Virus record (IMG/VR): IMGVR_UViG_3300010885_025191
Location: 1 to 56,403 of that record
DNA from: a virus
DNA: 56,403 nt
Direction: 5' to 3' (one strand)
The stretch's first letter is position 1. The number at the start of each line of letters is the position of its first letter. The notes below the pieces were generated by a model. It had not been told where the DNA came from. It did not search any database and saw only the letters and a program-made list of their open reading frames with translations. Positions 9,453-16,421 of this stretch are shown here, piece after piece. A program made the translations under genes and the position numbers.

Positions 9453-9756
9453 CCTAAACTTTACTACTATGATGTATTGGTACAGAACTGCCATTGCATT
9501 AGATAGTTTGTATCTCTATGAGAGAGAGAAGGTAAAAGTTTATGGTGAGATAACCGGAATCCAATCATCTAGTCTTAGTACATTAAGAACCATCTATGAT
9601 AACAAGAAGGCAATACAGGCTGATATAGAGATGGAAAGAAAGCAAAACCTTGACAGACTTAAGAAAGATATTAAGATTCTTAAAGTAAAAAACGTGATAC
9701 TTACAACAAGTGTTGTAGGGCTAGTTTTTACTACATTTTATTTTGCAGCACTCTGA
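9316..9756 (+). CDS. Nested spanin-like protein with N-terminal signal and C-terminal membrane helix
   Basis: This 146-residue protein is counted from the ATG at 9316, which gives a typical signal start (MKFIIFLALM); an in-frame ATG at 9301 adds five residues. The signal ends near ITADC, with the Cys at residue 18. The middle is helical and charged (about 60-120), and a C-terminal membrane helix (VILTTSVVGLVFTTFYF) ends four residues before the stop. A signal or lipid anchor at one end and a membrane helix at the other is the unimolecular-spanin layout. The lipobox is poor because Asp precedes the Cys, so ordinary cleavage before the Cys is also possible. The first part overlaps the preceding gene out of frame. 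Confidence 0.5.
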   Translation: MKFIIFLALMLRVITADCQKPSGSRIAYSNPDFTPELSSSQVQLINLNFTTMMYWYRTAIALDSLYLYEREKVKVYGEITGIQSSSLSTLRTIYDNKKAIQADIEMERKQNLDRLKKDIKILKVKNVILTTSVVGLVFTTFYFAAL

Positions 9757-9794
9757 TATTTTACTATATTATAGTATATATATGTTTGTTATTT

Positions 9795-10160
9795 ATGGAA
9801 CCAAGTACTGTACTCTTTGAGACAAGGGATGTGATTACTATAGTTGTTGGAGTTGCCTCATTGTCTGGCCTGTATTACACTTTAAAAAGGTCAGTTGATA
9901 AGCTTAGTACCAATTTTACTAATATGCAAGAAAATCACTCTAGAGACATGGTTAATCTTAACCAGTCAATAAAAGAAACTAAAGATGACTTTAGTAAGAA
10001 AGAACAGAGCATATATGTCCGGATGGGTGAAATTAGAGAAGAACAGAAAAGTGCTAGTGAGAAACTAGATGTAAAAATAGATGCTATATCAGCCCATATT
10101 ACTGCAATGAATACGGCATTAGCTGAGCTTACAGGATACCTTAAAGCGAAAAAAGATTGA
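9795..10160 (+). CDS. Membrane-anchored coiled-coil protein in lysis region
   Basis: This 121-residue protein starts at ATG 9795; a TTG nine bases upstream is in frame but less likely. One hydrophobic segment lies at about 11-30 (VITIVVGVASLSGLYYTL). A long charged helix follows, with coiled-coil character to about residue 105 (NFTNMQENHSRDM through SEKLDVKID). I recall similar small proteins beside phage lysis genes in Bacteroidota phages, where they may act as holin-like or accessory factors. It ends the lysis cassette, and a GT-rich stretch and a strong terminator follow. Confidence 0.55.
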   Translation: MEPSTVLFETRDVITIVVGVASLSGLYYTLKRSVDKLSTNFTNMQENHSRDMVNLNQSIKETKDDFSKKEQSIYVRMGEIREEQKSASEKLDVKIDAISAHITAMNTALAELTGYLKAKKD

Positions 10161-10209
10161 GTTGTTGTACTCTGTTTTGTGTTGTGTTTTGTTATGTTGT
10201 TATAAGGAG

Positions 10210-10236
10210 AACCCGGAAAAGTCCGGGTTTTCTTTT
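10210..10236 (+). terminator. Intrinsic terminator after the lysis cassette
   Basis: A perfect 8-bp stem (AACCCGGA / TCCGGGTT) with a four-base loop AAAG is followed by a T-rich tail (TTCTTTT). It separates the lysis genes from the packaging-associated operon that begins at 10307. Confidence 0.85.
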
Positions 10237-10251
10237 GCCCTAGTTTAAATT

Positions 10252-10281
10252 TTGTAAGTTTAAACTTTTACGTTATATTTG
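10252..10281 (+). promoter_or_regulatory. Bacteroidota-type promoter for the packaging operon
   Basis: TTG at 10252-10254 and TATATTTG at 10274-10281 are separated by 19 bases, a good match to the Bacteroidota -33/-7 pattern (TTG, then TAnnTTTG). The gene start lies 25 bases downstream, and a terminator ends just upstream. It is the best complete promoter in the window and suggests that host RNA polymerase can read this operon. Confidence 0.65.
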
Positions 10282-10306
10282 TGATGTAAATTTAATAACT
10301 AACAAA

Positions 10307-10591
10307 ATGGAAAATGTATTCACAGAAGAAGAGATTGGTCAAGGCGTACAACTCACTGCTGAGGAGATTGTTGCTAGAAAACAAGAAATGTTGGAGTTCT
10401 ATAAAGAACAAATAGATTTCATGTCTGTCCAACACGAGTTTGAAAAACTATCAGCTGACATTGAGGAGCAGAGACTTCGTAGAATGGTTGCTATGGTAAG
10501 ACAAGCTCAACTCCAAACTCCTCCTCAAGAAGAGGATGATGATGAATCAGAATCGGAGGCTCCTGCTAAAAAAAGATCTCTCAAGAAGTAA
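10307..10591 (+). CDS. Small acidic helical protein, first gene of packaging operon
   Basis: This 94-residue protein is largely helical and charged: an acidic N-terminal half, a helix rich in Glu, Arg and Met at about 40-70, then an acidic patch (EEDDDESESE) and a basic tail (KKRSLKK). The start is preceded by an A-rich leader (TAACAAA) rather than a Shine-Dalgarno sequence. No family was recognised. As the first gene after the promoter it is probably expressed with the packaging and head genes; a scaffold-like or DNA-associated role is a guess. Confidence 0.6.
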   Translation: MENVFTEEEIGQGVQLTAEEIVARKQEMLEFYKEQIDFMSVQHEFEKLSADIEEQRLRRMVAMVRQAQLQTPPQEEDDDESESEAPAKKRSLKK

Positions 10592-10609
10592 TGCTAAGCT
10601 AAACCAACA

Positions 10610-10981
10610 ATGGCTATAGTAAATCAAGTACAGAAACGGATAAGAATGGAAATCTGGGACATTACAAAGTTCCAGATAGCCGTTCATTGTCACCTGAATG
10701 ATATTCAGGTTTCTACTCTTGATCTTAATTGCTTAACCCTTTTAGCATTATCAGGTGAGAGAGAACTTACAGAGTTTTGTGAGGCTGCTGCTAAGAAAGA
10801 AATTTTTAGCAGCAGCCAATCTGTAAGGAATGCTTTAACTAAAGCGGAGAAAAGAAATCTGATTATAAAGGAAGGAAAGAGTAAAAAGAAGATTAAGATC
10901 AATCCTACACTAAGACTTCAAACAGATGGCAATATTCTTCTAGACTATAAAATTGTAAGAGTTGAACCCAAAGAAGCCTAA
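10610..10981 (+). CDS. Winged-helix-like conserved phage protein
   Basis: In this 123-residue protein the central part (ELTEFCEAAAKKEIFSSS, SVRNALTKAEKR, then KKKIKINPTL) has the spacing of a helix-turn-helix followed by a beta wing, and ends with GNILLDYKIV. I recall this pattern as conserved in crAss-like and related Bacteroidota phages next to the IHF-like gene, where the function is unassigned. DNA binding is plausible but unproven. Its end overlaps the next gene by 20 bases. Confidence 0.6.
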   Translation: MAIVNQVQKRIRMEIWDITKFQIAVHCHLNDIQVSTLDLNCLTLLALSGERELTEFCEAAAKKEIFSSSQSVRNALTKAEKRNLIIKEGKSKKKIKINPTLRLQTDGNILLDYKIVRVEPKEA

Positions 10982-11363
10982 AACACTACTAGAAAACCTT
11001 CATCTAGATTTAGACTTAGATAAAAGTCTGGTGCTGGATATTGTAGACTTTTATTGGTTAAATGTCCGCAAATCTATAACACAGATTAGTTATCCCAGAA
11101 TAGGAATAGAAAATTTAGGCAGCTTTGAGTTAAAAATTAAGTCTTTACAGAATACCATAGATAAGTATCAGAATGCTCTAGATAAAACAGATACTTCTAA
11201 TTTTAGAAAGTACTCAAAGTATATGGCTATAAAAAATAGAATAGAGGTACTAGAAAATTCTAAGTCTGTTATACTAGAGGAAAAAAATAGAAAGCAACAA
11301 ATAAAAATTAATAGATATGGCAACACTCCTGGAAGTTTGGAAGAAGAAGGGAAAGATTCTTGA
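10962..11363 (+). CDS. IHF/HU-like DNA-binding protein
   Basis: This 133-residue protein contains FYWLNVRKSI, then YPRIGIENLGSFELK at about residues 30-55, which matches the start of the IHF/HU fold (helix pair followed by I-x-GLGxF strand). It then departs into a long charged helix. IHF-like proteins of this type are a recognised feature of crAss-like phage genomes and probably bend or organise phage DNA. The start is a TTG six bases after an in-frame stop; no in-frame ATG lies early enough to keep the domain. It overlaps both neighbours, by 20 and 47 bases, which suggests coupled translation. Confidence 0.6.
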   Translation: MNPKKPKTLLENLHLDLDLDKSLVLDIVDFYWLNVRKSITQISYPRIGIENLGSFELKIKSLQNTIDKYQNALDKTDTSNFRKYSKYMAIKNRIEVLENSKSVILEEKNRKQQIKINRYGNTPGSLEEEGKDS

Positions 11364-11634
11364 GGGAATCAAGAACTCTATTTTCAAAAATGAACATGTT
11401 GAAGAAATTGCAGCAACAAGGGATAAAATATGTCAAGGCTGCCCTAATATTGACAGAAGCGGTAACAAGTGTTTTGCTCCCGGAACTCAGCCCTGTTGTG
11501 GGTTATGTGGTTGTTCACTCCAGTTTTTACAGAGGTCTTTATCTTCGGAATGTGAGGCAGGCAAATGGAAGGCTGTACTTACTGAAGAGGAGGAAGAGGA
11601 ACTTAATAAAAAACTTGAAGAAGATGCCGGTTAA
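11317..11634 (+). CDS. Cys-cluster zinc-finger-like protein
   Basis: This 105-residue protein has eight Cys between about residues 39 and 79 (CQGC, KCF, PCCGLCGC, then SEC), ending in AGKW, followed by a Glu-rich tail. The spacing suggests one or two structural zinc sites. I recall the pattern C..C ... CCGLCGC ... C..GKW in many phage genomes without known function. It overlaps the upstream gene by 47 bases and the nuclease gene by 11 bases, so a role linked to DNA processing or packaging is possible. Confidence 0.6.
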   Translation: MATLLEVWKKKGKILEGIKNSIFKNEHVEEIAATRDKICQGCPNIDRSGNKCFAPGTQPCCGLCGCSLQFLQRSLSSECEAGKWKAVLTEEEEEELNKKLEEDAG

Positions 11635-12442
11635 ATTTTTACCTGATGAACATAAATACGTAAGTATTGATTCATCTGAAAATATAAAATGGACAAGTGT
11701 TACAAGTGTCATCTCTGACTATAAAGAACACTTTGATGCTGATGCCATTGCTGAAAGATCCTCAAAAAATAAAAAAAGTAAGTGGTATGGGATGTCTCCA
11801 GAAGACATTAAAAATGCCTGGAAGAATGAATCAGATAGAGCTATTACTCTAGGCACATGGTACCATAATCAAAGAGAATCAGATGTATTAGGCTGCAGTA
11901 CTATTAATAGGGATGGTCTTGATCTTAAAATTGTTAAATCAATAGAAATTGATGGAATCAAGACGGCACCTAATCAAAAACTTGAAAATGGTATTTATCC
12001 TGAACACTTTGTGTATCTCAAGTCTGCTGGTATATGTGGGCAATCTGATAGAGTAGAAGTGGTCAATGACAGAGTGGATATATATGACTATAAAACAAAC
12101 AAAGAGATTAAGAAGGAATCGTACAAAAACTGGGAAGGAATATCTAAAAAGATGTTTTATCCAGTATCTCATCTTGATGATTGTAACTATAATCATTATG
12201 CTCTTCAGCTTAGTCTATACATGTACATCATCTTAAAGCATAATCCCAGATTGAGATCGGGTAAGCTTTTGCTAGATCATGTAATATTTGAAGATGACGG
12301 TATTGATAATAAGGGTAACAAAATTCACAGACTTGATTTAGAAGGTCATCCTATTATTAAAAATATTGAGAGATATGAGTTACCTTATCTAAAAACAGAG
12401 GTCATATCTATAATACATCATCTAAATGATTCTTCAACTTAA
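11624..12442 (+). CDS. PD-(D/E)XK nuclease, Cas4/RecB-like
   Basis: In this 272-residue protein the catalytic signature is GQSD (Asp142), then DIYDYKTNK (Asp155, Lys157), and QLSLYMY (Gln195, Tyr199), the arrangement of RecB/Cas4-type exonucleases. The expected upstream His may be in TWYHNQRE. I chose ATG 11624 because the longer frame from 11360 runs back across the Cys-cluster gene and adds 88 residues of low-complexity shadow sequence. Likely work: trimming DNA ends during packaging, recombination or host DNA degradation. No Cys cluster for a 4Fe-4S centre is evident, unlike classical Cas4. Confidence 0.78.
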   Translation: MPVKFLPDEHKYVSIDSSENIKWTSVTSVISDYKEHFDADAIAERSSKNKKSKWYGMSPEDIKNAWKNESDRAITLGTWYHNQRESDVLGCSTINRDGLDLKIVKSIEIDGIKTAPNQKLENGIYPEHFVYLKSAGICGQSDRVEVVNDRVDIYDYKTNKEIKKESYKNWEGISKKMFYPVSHLDDCNYNHYALQLSLYMYIILKHNPRLRSGKLLLDHVIFEDDGIDNKGNKIHRLDLEGHPIIKNIERYELPYLKTEVISIIHHLNDSST

Positions 12443-12446
12443 TCCC

Positions 12447-12620
12447 ATGATCCCTATCAAAAGGGTATCTGATAACATGGAAGGCTATGCTTTCTTAGTG
12501 ATAGACTACAGCCAAGAGCACGATATATTATTTACTTGTGCTATGGACGATGGGGAGATATGGACACTAAGTAACAAAGAACTAAGATTTTGTAAAAATA
12601 TAAGCTTAGACAGAAAATGA
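12447..12620 (+). CDS. Small hypothetical protein
   Basis: This 57-residue protein starts at ATG 12447, four bases after the nuclease stop. An in-frame ATG at 12426 would overlap the nuclease gene and give 64 residues. It looks like a compact beta barrel (KRVSDNMEGYAFLVIDY, then DGEIWTLSNKELRF), similar in feel to small SH3-like or KOW-like folds. No family was assigned. It is coupled to the next gene by ATGA. Confidence 0.55.
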   Translation: MIPIKRVSDNMEGYAFLVIDYSQEHDILFTCAMDDGEIWTLSNKELRFCKNISLDRK

Positions 12621-13135
12621 TTGTAAGACTATTTGATATACAGAATAATGTAGTTGTTCCAACAGAGCACTGCTATACTCTAAGCACGTTAAAAAAGATA
12701 ATGGATGATCATCCTGATGACTATTTAAAGATCTACCAGTATATATTTTATATGACTTGTCCTAATCCAGATATTAATCCTTTTTTTAATATATCTGAGG
12801 TAGACAAAGAAGAAGTTATTCTAAAAGAGATAGAAGCAGATTTCTCAACTGATGATACAAATATTTCAGCAGCACTTAAGTTCTGTTCTGATATGTATGA
12901 GACCCCAACTATGAGGGCATATAACGGAATTAAGCAAATGCTTGACCGTTTAGCAAATTACATGGCTACAACAAATATAACAGATGGAAGAGATGGTAAC
13001 CTTACAGCACTCACCAATACAGCAGCAAAATTTCAACAAATCCGCGAAGCTTACAAAGGCGCCTACAAAGACCTCCAAGATGAACAGAAAAGTCAAGTCA
13101 GAGGAGGTCAAGGACTTGCCTACGACCAACTATAA
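12617..13135 (+). CDS. Conserved phage protein of unknown function
   Basis: This 172-residue, mostly helical protein has an N-terminal VRLFDIQNN strand, then YQYIFYMTCP-x-PDINPF, and a C-terminal region rich in Gln, Lys and Ala ending RGGQGLAYDQL. I recall similar proteins just upstream of terminase genes in Bacteroidota phages. That position and the helical content are compatible with a small-terminase-like or packaging-accessory protein, but no DNA-binding motif is visible. It overlaps the metallopeptidase gene by 56 bases. Confidence 0.6.
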   Translation: MIVRLFDIQNNVVVPTEHCYTLSTLKKIMDDHPDDYLKIYQYIFYMTCPNPDINPFFNISEVDKEEVILKEIEADFSTDDTNISAALKFCSDMYETPTMRAYNGIKQMLDRLANYMATTNITDGRDGNLTALTNTAAKFQQIREAYKGAYKDLQDEQKSQVRGGQGLAYDQL

Positions 13136-13532
13136 GGGTAAGTTTTTTGTAATTGATGTAGAACTGTATAACTGCCAGTTTCTAATCAGTGTAAATCAGG
13201 ATAACGAAGATCTTGTCATATCTCTCATTGAAGCCGGTGTTTTATATTCTGCGGAAGATCCTGAGTTAAAAGACTACATGGAACATTTTATAGGAATGGA
13301 AAAAAACCATCTTGCCAGAACAGTAAAACATGATAACGGAGTAATCAGTATTAAGATAAATAAGTTTGATGAGAATGACGCTAACCATATGGCAACACTA
13401 GTTCATGAGTTATCACATGCTGTAATGTTTACCTTTGACAGAATAGGTACGCCACATAATTCAGATACTGATGAACCCTATAGTTACCTGCTAGGATTTT
13501 TAATGAAGAAGTTTATTGAGAATATAAGATAA
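13080..13532 (+). CDS. Small HExxH zinc metallopeptidase
   Basis: In this 150-residue protein (from ATG 13080) the motif LVHELSHAVMF places His109, Glu110 and His113 as a classical HExxH zinc site. A further acidic residue downstream (DTDEPYSYLLG) may give the third ligand, as in gluzincin-like minimal proteases. An upstream in-frame ATG at 12984 would add 32 residues that only shadow the neighbouring gene. It resembles the short single-domain metallopeptidases found in many phage genomes. Possible roles are processing of a phage protein or of a host factor. It lies just ahead of the PhoH-like gene. Confidence 0.72.
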   Translation: MNRKVKSEEVKDLPTTNYKGKFFVIDVELYNCQFLISVNQDNEDLVISLIEAGVLYSAEDPELKDYMEHFIGMEKNHLARTVKHDNGVISIKINKFDENDANHMATLVHELSHAVMFTFDRIGTPHNSDTDEPYSYLLGFLMKKFIENIR

Positions 13533-13548
13533 CGACTATCTTTATAGT

Positions 13549-14211
13549 ATGGCCAAGACAAACATTGAAAAGAACCCACCAAAAGGGGAGATAAAGTTTT
13601 CAATAACTTTATCTGAGGAGCAAAAGAGAGCTAAAGAACTGATCATCAGTACGCCATATAACTTTCTGATAGGGTATGCTGGTAGTGGTAAGACTTTAGT
13701 TGCAGTACAAATTGCCCTAGACTTGTACTTTAAAAGGCAAGTTAACAAGATTATTATAACCAGACCTACTGTTTCTACTGAGGATAACGGGTTTCTTCCT
13801 GGCTCAGAAAAAGAAAAGATGGAACCCTGGCTAGTCCCAATTAAGTCTAACATGAGAAAGGTTTATGATAAGCCTGATATTCTCAATAAGATGGAAGAAG
13901 AAGGACATGTTGAGCTTGTATCTCTCAGTCACTTCAGAGGTAGAACATTTGAGAATGCTGTATGTATTGTAGATGAGTTTCAAAACCTAACTAAGGCTCA
14001 GCTCCAAATGTGTGTGGGAAGACTTGGTAAAAACTCTATTATGATTTTTACAGGTGATATGCAGCAGATTGACCTTAAGATTAAGAGTGAATCTGCTATT
14101 CATGACATACCTAAGATTGAAAAATCAAGTTGGGTAAATAAAATTGTCTTGACAGAGAATCATAGACATGAGGCTCTAAACGAGATACTTAAGCTGTTAA
14201 ATGAGTACTGA
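13549..14211 (+). CDS. phoH: PhoH-like P-loop ATPase
   Basis: This 220-residue protein has Walker A at GYAGSGKT (Lys48) and Walker B at IVDEFQN (Asp142, Glu143). The flanking EDNGFLPGSEKEKMEPW and GDMQQIDL segments are typical of the PhoH family. PhoH-like proteins are common in phages and are related to helicase-type ATPases; suggested roles include RNA metabolism. This version is the ATPase domain alone, without a PIN nuclease domain. It overlaps the terminase gene by 11 bases, so it is probably translated with it. Confidence 0.9.
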   Translation: MAKTNIEKNPPKGEIKFSITLSEEQKRAKELIISTPYNFLIGYAGSGKTLVAVQIALDLYFKRQVNKIIITRPTVSTEDNGFLPGSEKEKMEPWLVPIKSNMRKVYDKPDILNKMEEEGHVELVSLSHFRGRTFENAVCIVDEFQNLTKAQLQMCVGRLGKNSIMIFTGDMQQIDLKIKSESAIHDIPKIEKSSWVNKIVLTENHRHEALNEILKLLNEY

Positions 14212-16420
14212 AATCTACGAACATATACCTACCTATGAAAATGGTGAATGGAGCTACACAGACTTTGGGAGCCGATCAGAATTCTATGACTTCTGCTTAT
14301 CAATATTCAAAGAACCTGGGGAGTACGAATTTGATGAGGTATCTCAAATGTTTAACCAACAGGCACGACTGTTTAATAAAAACGGAATTTATTGTACAGC
14401 ACCATCTGGTACCAAAGACTTTATAAAGTACTGGGACACAGAGAAAGAAAAGTGTAAGAAGGGTGTAATCTATAAGTCGGATACCAAAAATTGGTACATC
14501 ACCCGGGATTATTACATGTGGTTAAACTTCCTACCGATCTTTAACAAAGAAATACAGAGATACGGATTTGCTGATATAAGGGATGCCCAGTATCATATGG
14601 CCTTATATGAGATACTTGCCGAGCTAGATTATAAGCATTGTGCTATTTTAAAGAAACGTCAGATTGCCAGCTCATACTTTCACTGTGGCAAAATGATAAA
14701 CCAGATATGGTTTGAGGAAGGAGTAACCCTAAAAATGGGCGCTAGTCTTAAGGATTATATCAATGAAAAAGGTAGTTGGAAATTCTTGAATGAATATGAA
14801 TCATTCTTGAATAAACACACTGCTTGGTACAGACCTATGAACCCTAATAAAACAATGTTCTGGCAGCAGAAGATTGAGATTGTAAACTTTGTAGGGGGAC
14901 AGAAGAGAAAGACTGAAATAGGTCTTAAAGGTGTAATCCAGGCAATGTCTTTTGAGAAAAGCCCAACTACAGGTGTGGGTGGTCCTACTAAATACTTCTT
15001 TCATGAAGAGGCAGGTATTGCCCCTAAGATGAATCAGACTTATGAGTACTTAAGACCTGCACTTAGATCAGGTATGATTACTACAGGTACTTTTATTGCG
15101 GCAGGTTCTGTCGGTGACTTGAGTCAGTGTGAGCCTCTCAAAAAACTGATAATGCACCCTGAGGCTAATGACATATATGCTGTTCCTTCTACGCTTATAG
15201 ATAATAAAGGTACAATTGGTACTACAGGATTATTTATTCCTGAGCAGTGGTCTATGCCGCCTTTTGTAGATAAATATGGTAACTCCCAGGTCAAGGAAGC
15301 TCTAGAGGCATTAGATGAGCAGTTTGCTACCTGGAAAAAACAACTGGACCCACAAGAGTATCAACTCCGTATATCTCAGCACCCTAGAAATATAAAAGAG
15401 GCATTTGACTTCAGGACTGTTTCTTTATTCCCAAGTCACTTGGTTACAGCTCAAATGCAAAGGATTGAAGAAAAAGAATATGCCTATGAGTTCCTGGATA
15501 TACACAGAGATGCTAAAGGTGAGGTGGAAGTAGAGGTAACTAGTAAGTTACCCATTACAGAATTTCCTATTACTAAGAATACAGAAGATAAAACAGGTGT
15601 TCTTGTAGTTTGGGAAAGGCCAGAAAAAGATGCTGAGTTTGGAACTTACTATGCTTCTGTTGACCCCGTGGGTGAAGGTAAAACAACTACCTCAGAATCA
15701 CTATGTTCTATATATGTCTATAAAAGACCTGTTGAGGTAACTAGAAATAATGGCTCAGAGATACAAACATTTATTGAGGCTGATAAAATTGTAGCGGCTT
15801 GGTGTGGCAGATTTGACGATATTAATAAAACTCACGAGAGACTAGAACTTATAATAGAGTGGTACAATGCCTGGACTATTGTAGAAAATAACATATCTCA
15901 GTTTATTAACTACATGATTTACAGGAAGAAACAGAAGTATTTAGTACCTAGATCACAGATTCTTTTCCTAAAAGATATAGGTGCTAATGCCAATGTTTAT
16001 CAGGATTATGGGTGGAGAAATACTGGTACTCTATTTAAAAGCCATATGCTTAGTTATGCTATTGAGTTTTTAAAAGAAGAACTTGATTCAAATGTTAAAG
16101 CAGATGGTACCATAGTTAAGACAACATACGGTATTGAAAGAATTCCAGATCCTATGCTATTAAAAGAAATGATGGCATATAGAGATGGTGTAAACGTGGA
16201 TAGATTAGTTAGCTTTGCTGCACTAGTTGCTTTTGCTAAAGTACAGCAAGCTAATAGGGGATATAAAAAGAGATACGAAGAAACCGGTGGAGCAAAAAAG
16301 TTGGATAACTCCAATAAATTCAGTAAATTAGTTAGGAGCCCGTTCCGTCATATAGGCGGGAAGGGTTCTGCTTTTGAGGGAATGAATGTTCCAAAACAAC
16401 CATTTAGAAATTTAAGATAA
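14201..16420 (+). CDS. terL: Terminase large subunit
   Basis: This 739-residue protein packages DNA into the prohead. The ATPase half has a divergent P-loop segment around residues 148-160 (ILKKRQIASSYF), a conserved GASLKDYINEKGSWKFL stretch, and Walker B with catalytic Glu at KYFFHEEAG (Glu269/270). The nuclease half begins at YYASVDPVGEGK (Asp488) and continues through VENN. The P-loop lacks the normal GxxGxGK(S/T), a feature I recall in terminases of crAss-like and related phages. The order PhoH, terminase, portal, scaffold, capsid is a standard head module. Confidence 0.9.
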   Translation: MSTEIYEHIPTYENGEWSYTDFGSRSEFYDFCLSIFKEPGEYEFDEVSQMFNQQARLFNKNGIYCTAPSGTKDFIKYWDTEKEKCKKGVIYKSDTKNWYITRDYYMWLNFLPIFNKEIQRYGFADIRDAQYHMALYEILAELDYKHCAILKKRQIASSYFHCGKMINQIWFEEGVTLKMGASLKDYINEKGSWKFLNEYESFLNKHTAWYRPMNPNKTMFWQQKIEIVNFVGGQKRKTEIGLKGVIQAMSFEKSPTTGVGGPTKYFFHEEAGIAPKMNQTYEYLRPALRSGMITTGTFIAAGSVGDLSQCEPLKKLIMHPEANDIYAVPSTLIDNKGTIGTTGLFIPEQWSMPPFVDKYGNSQVKEALEALDEQFATWKKQLDPQEYQLRISQHPRNIKEAFDFRTVSLFPSHLVTAQMQRIEEKEYAYEFLDIHRDAKGEVEVEVTSKLPITEFPITKNTEDKTGVLVVWERPEKDAEFGTYYASVDPVGEGKTTTSESLCSIYVYKRPVEVTRNNGSEIQTFIEADKIVAAWCGRFDDINKTHERLELIIEWYNAWTIVENNISQFINYMIYRKKQKYLVPRSQILFLKDIGANANVYQDYGWRNTGTLFKSHMLSYAIEFLKEELDSNVKADGTIVKTTYGIERIPDPMLLKEMMAYRDGVNVDRLVSFAALVAFAKVQQANRGYKKRYEETGGAKKLDNSNKFSKLVRSPFRHIGGKGSAFEGMNVPKQPFRNLR

Positions 16421-16421
16421 T

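Noticed and set aside
9781-9788. TATGTTTG promoter box before the gene at 9795
   Set aside because: Only six bases separate it from the ATG, which would need a leaderless transcript; AT-rich chance match is more likely.
11360-12442. Longer reading of the PD-(D/E)XK nuclease from 11360
   Set aside because: The first 88 residues run across the Cys-cluster gene in another frame and look like shadow sequence; the domain is complete from 11624.
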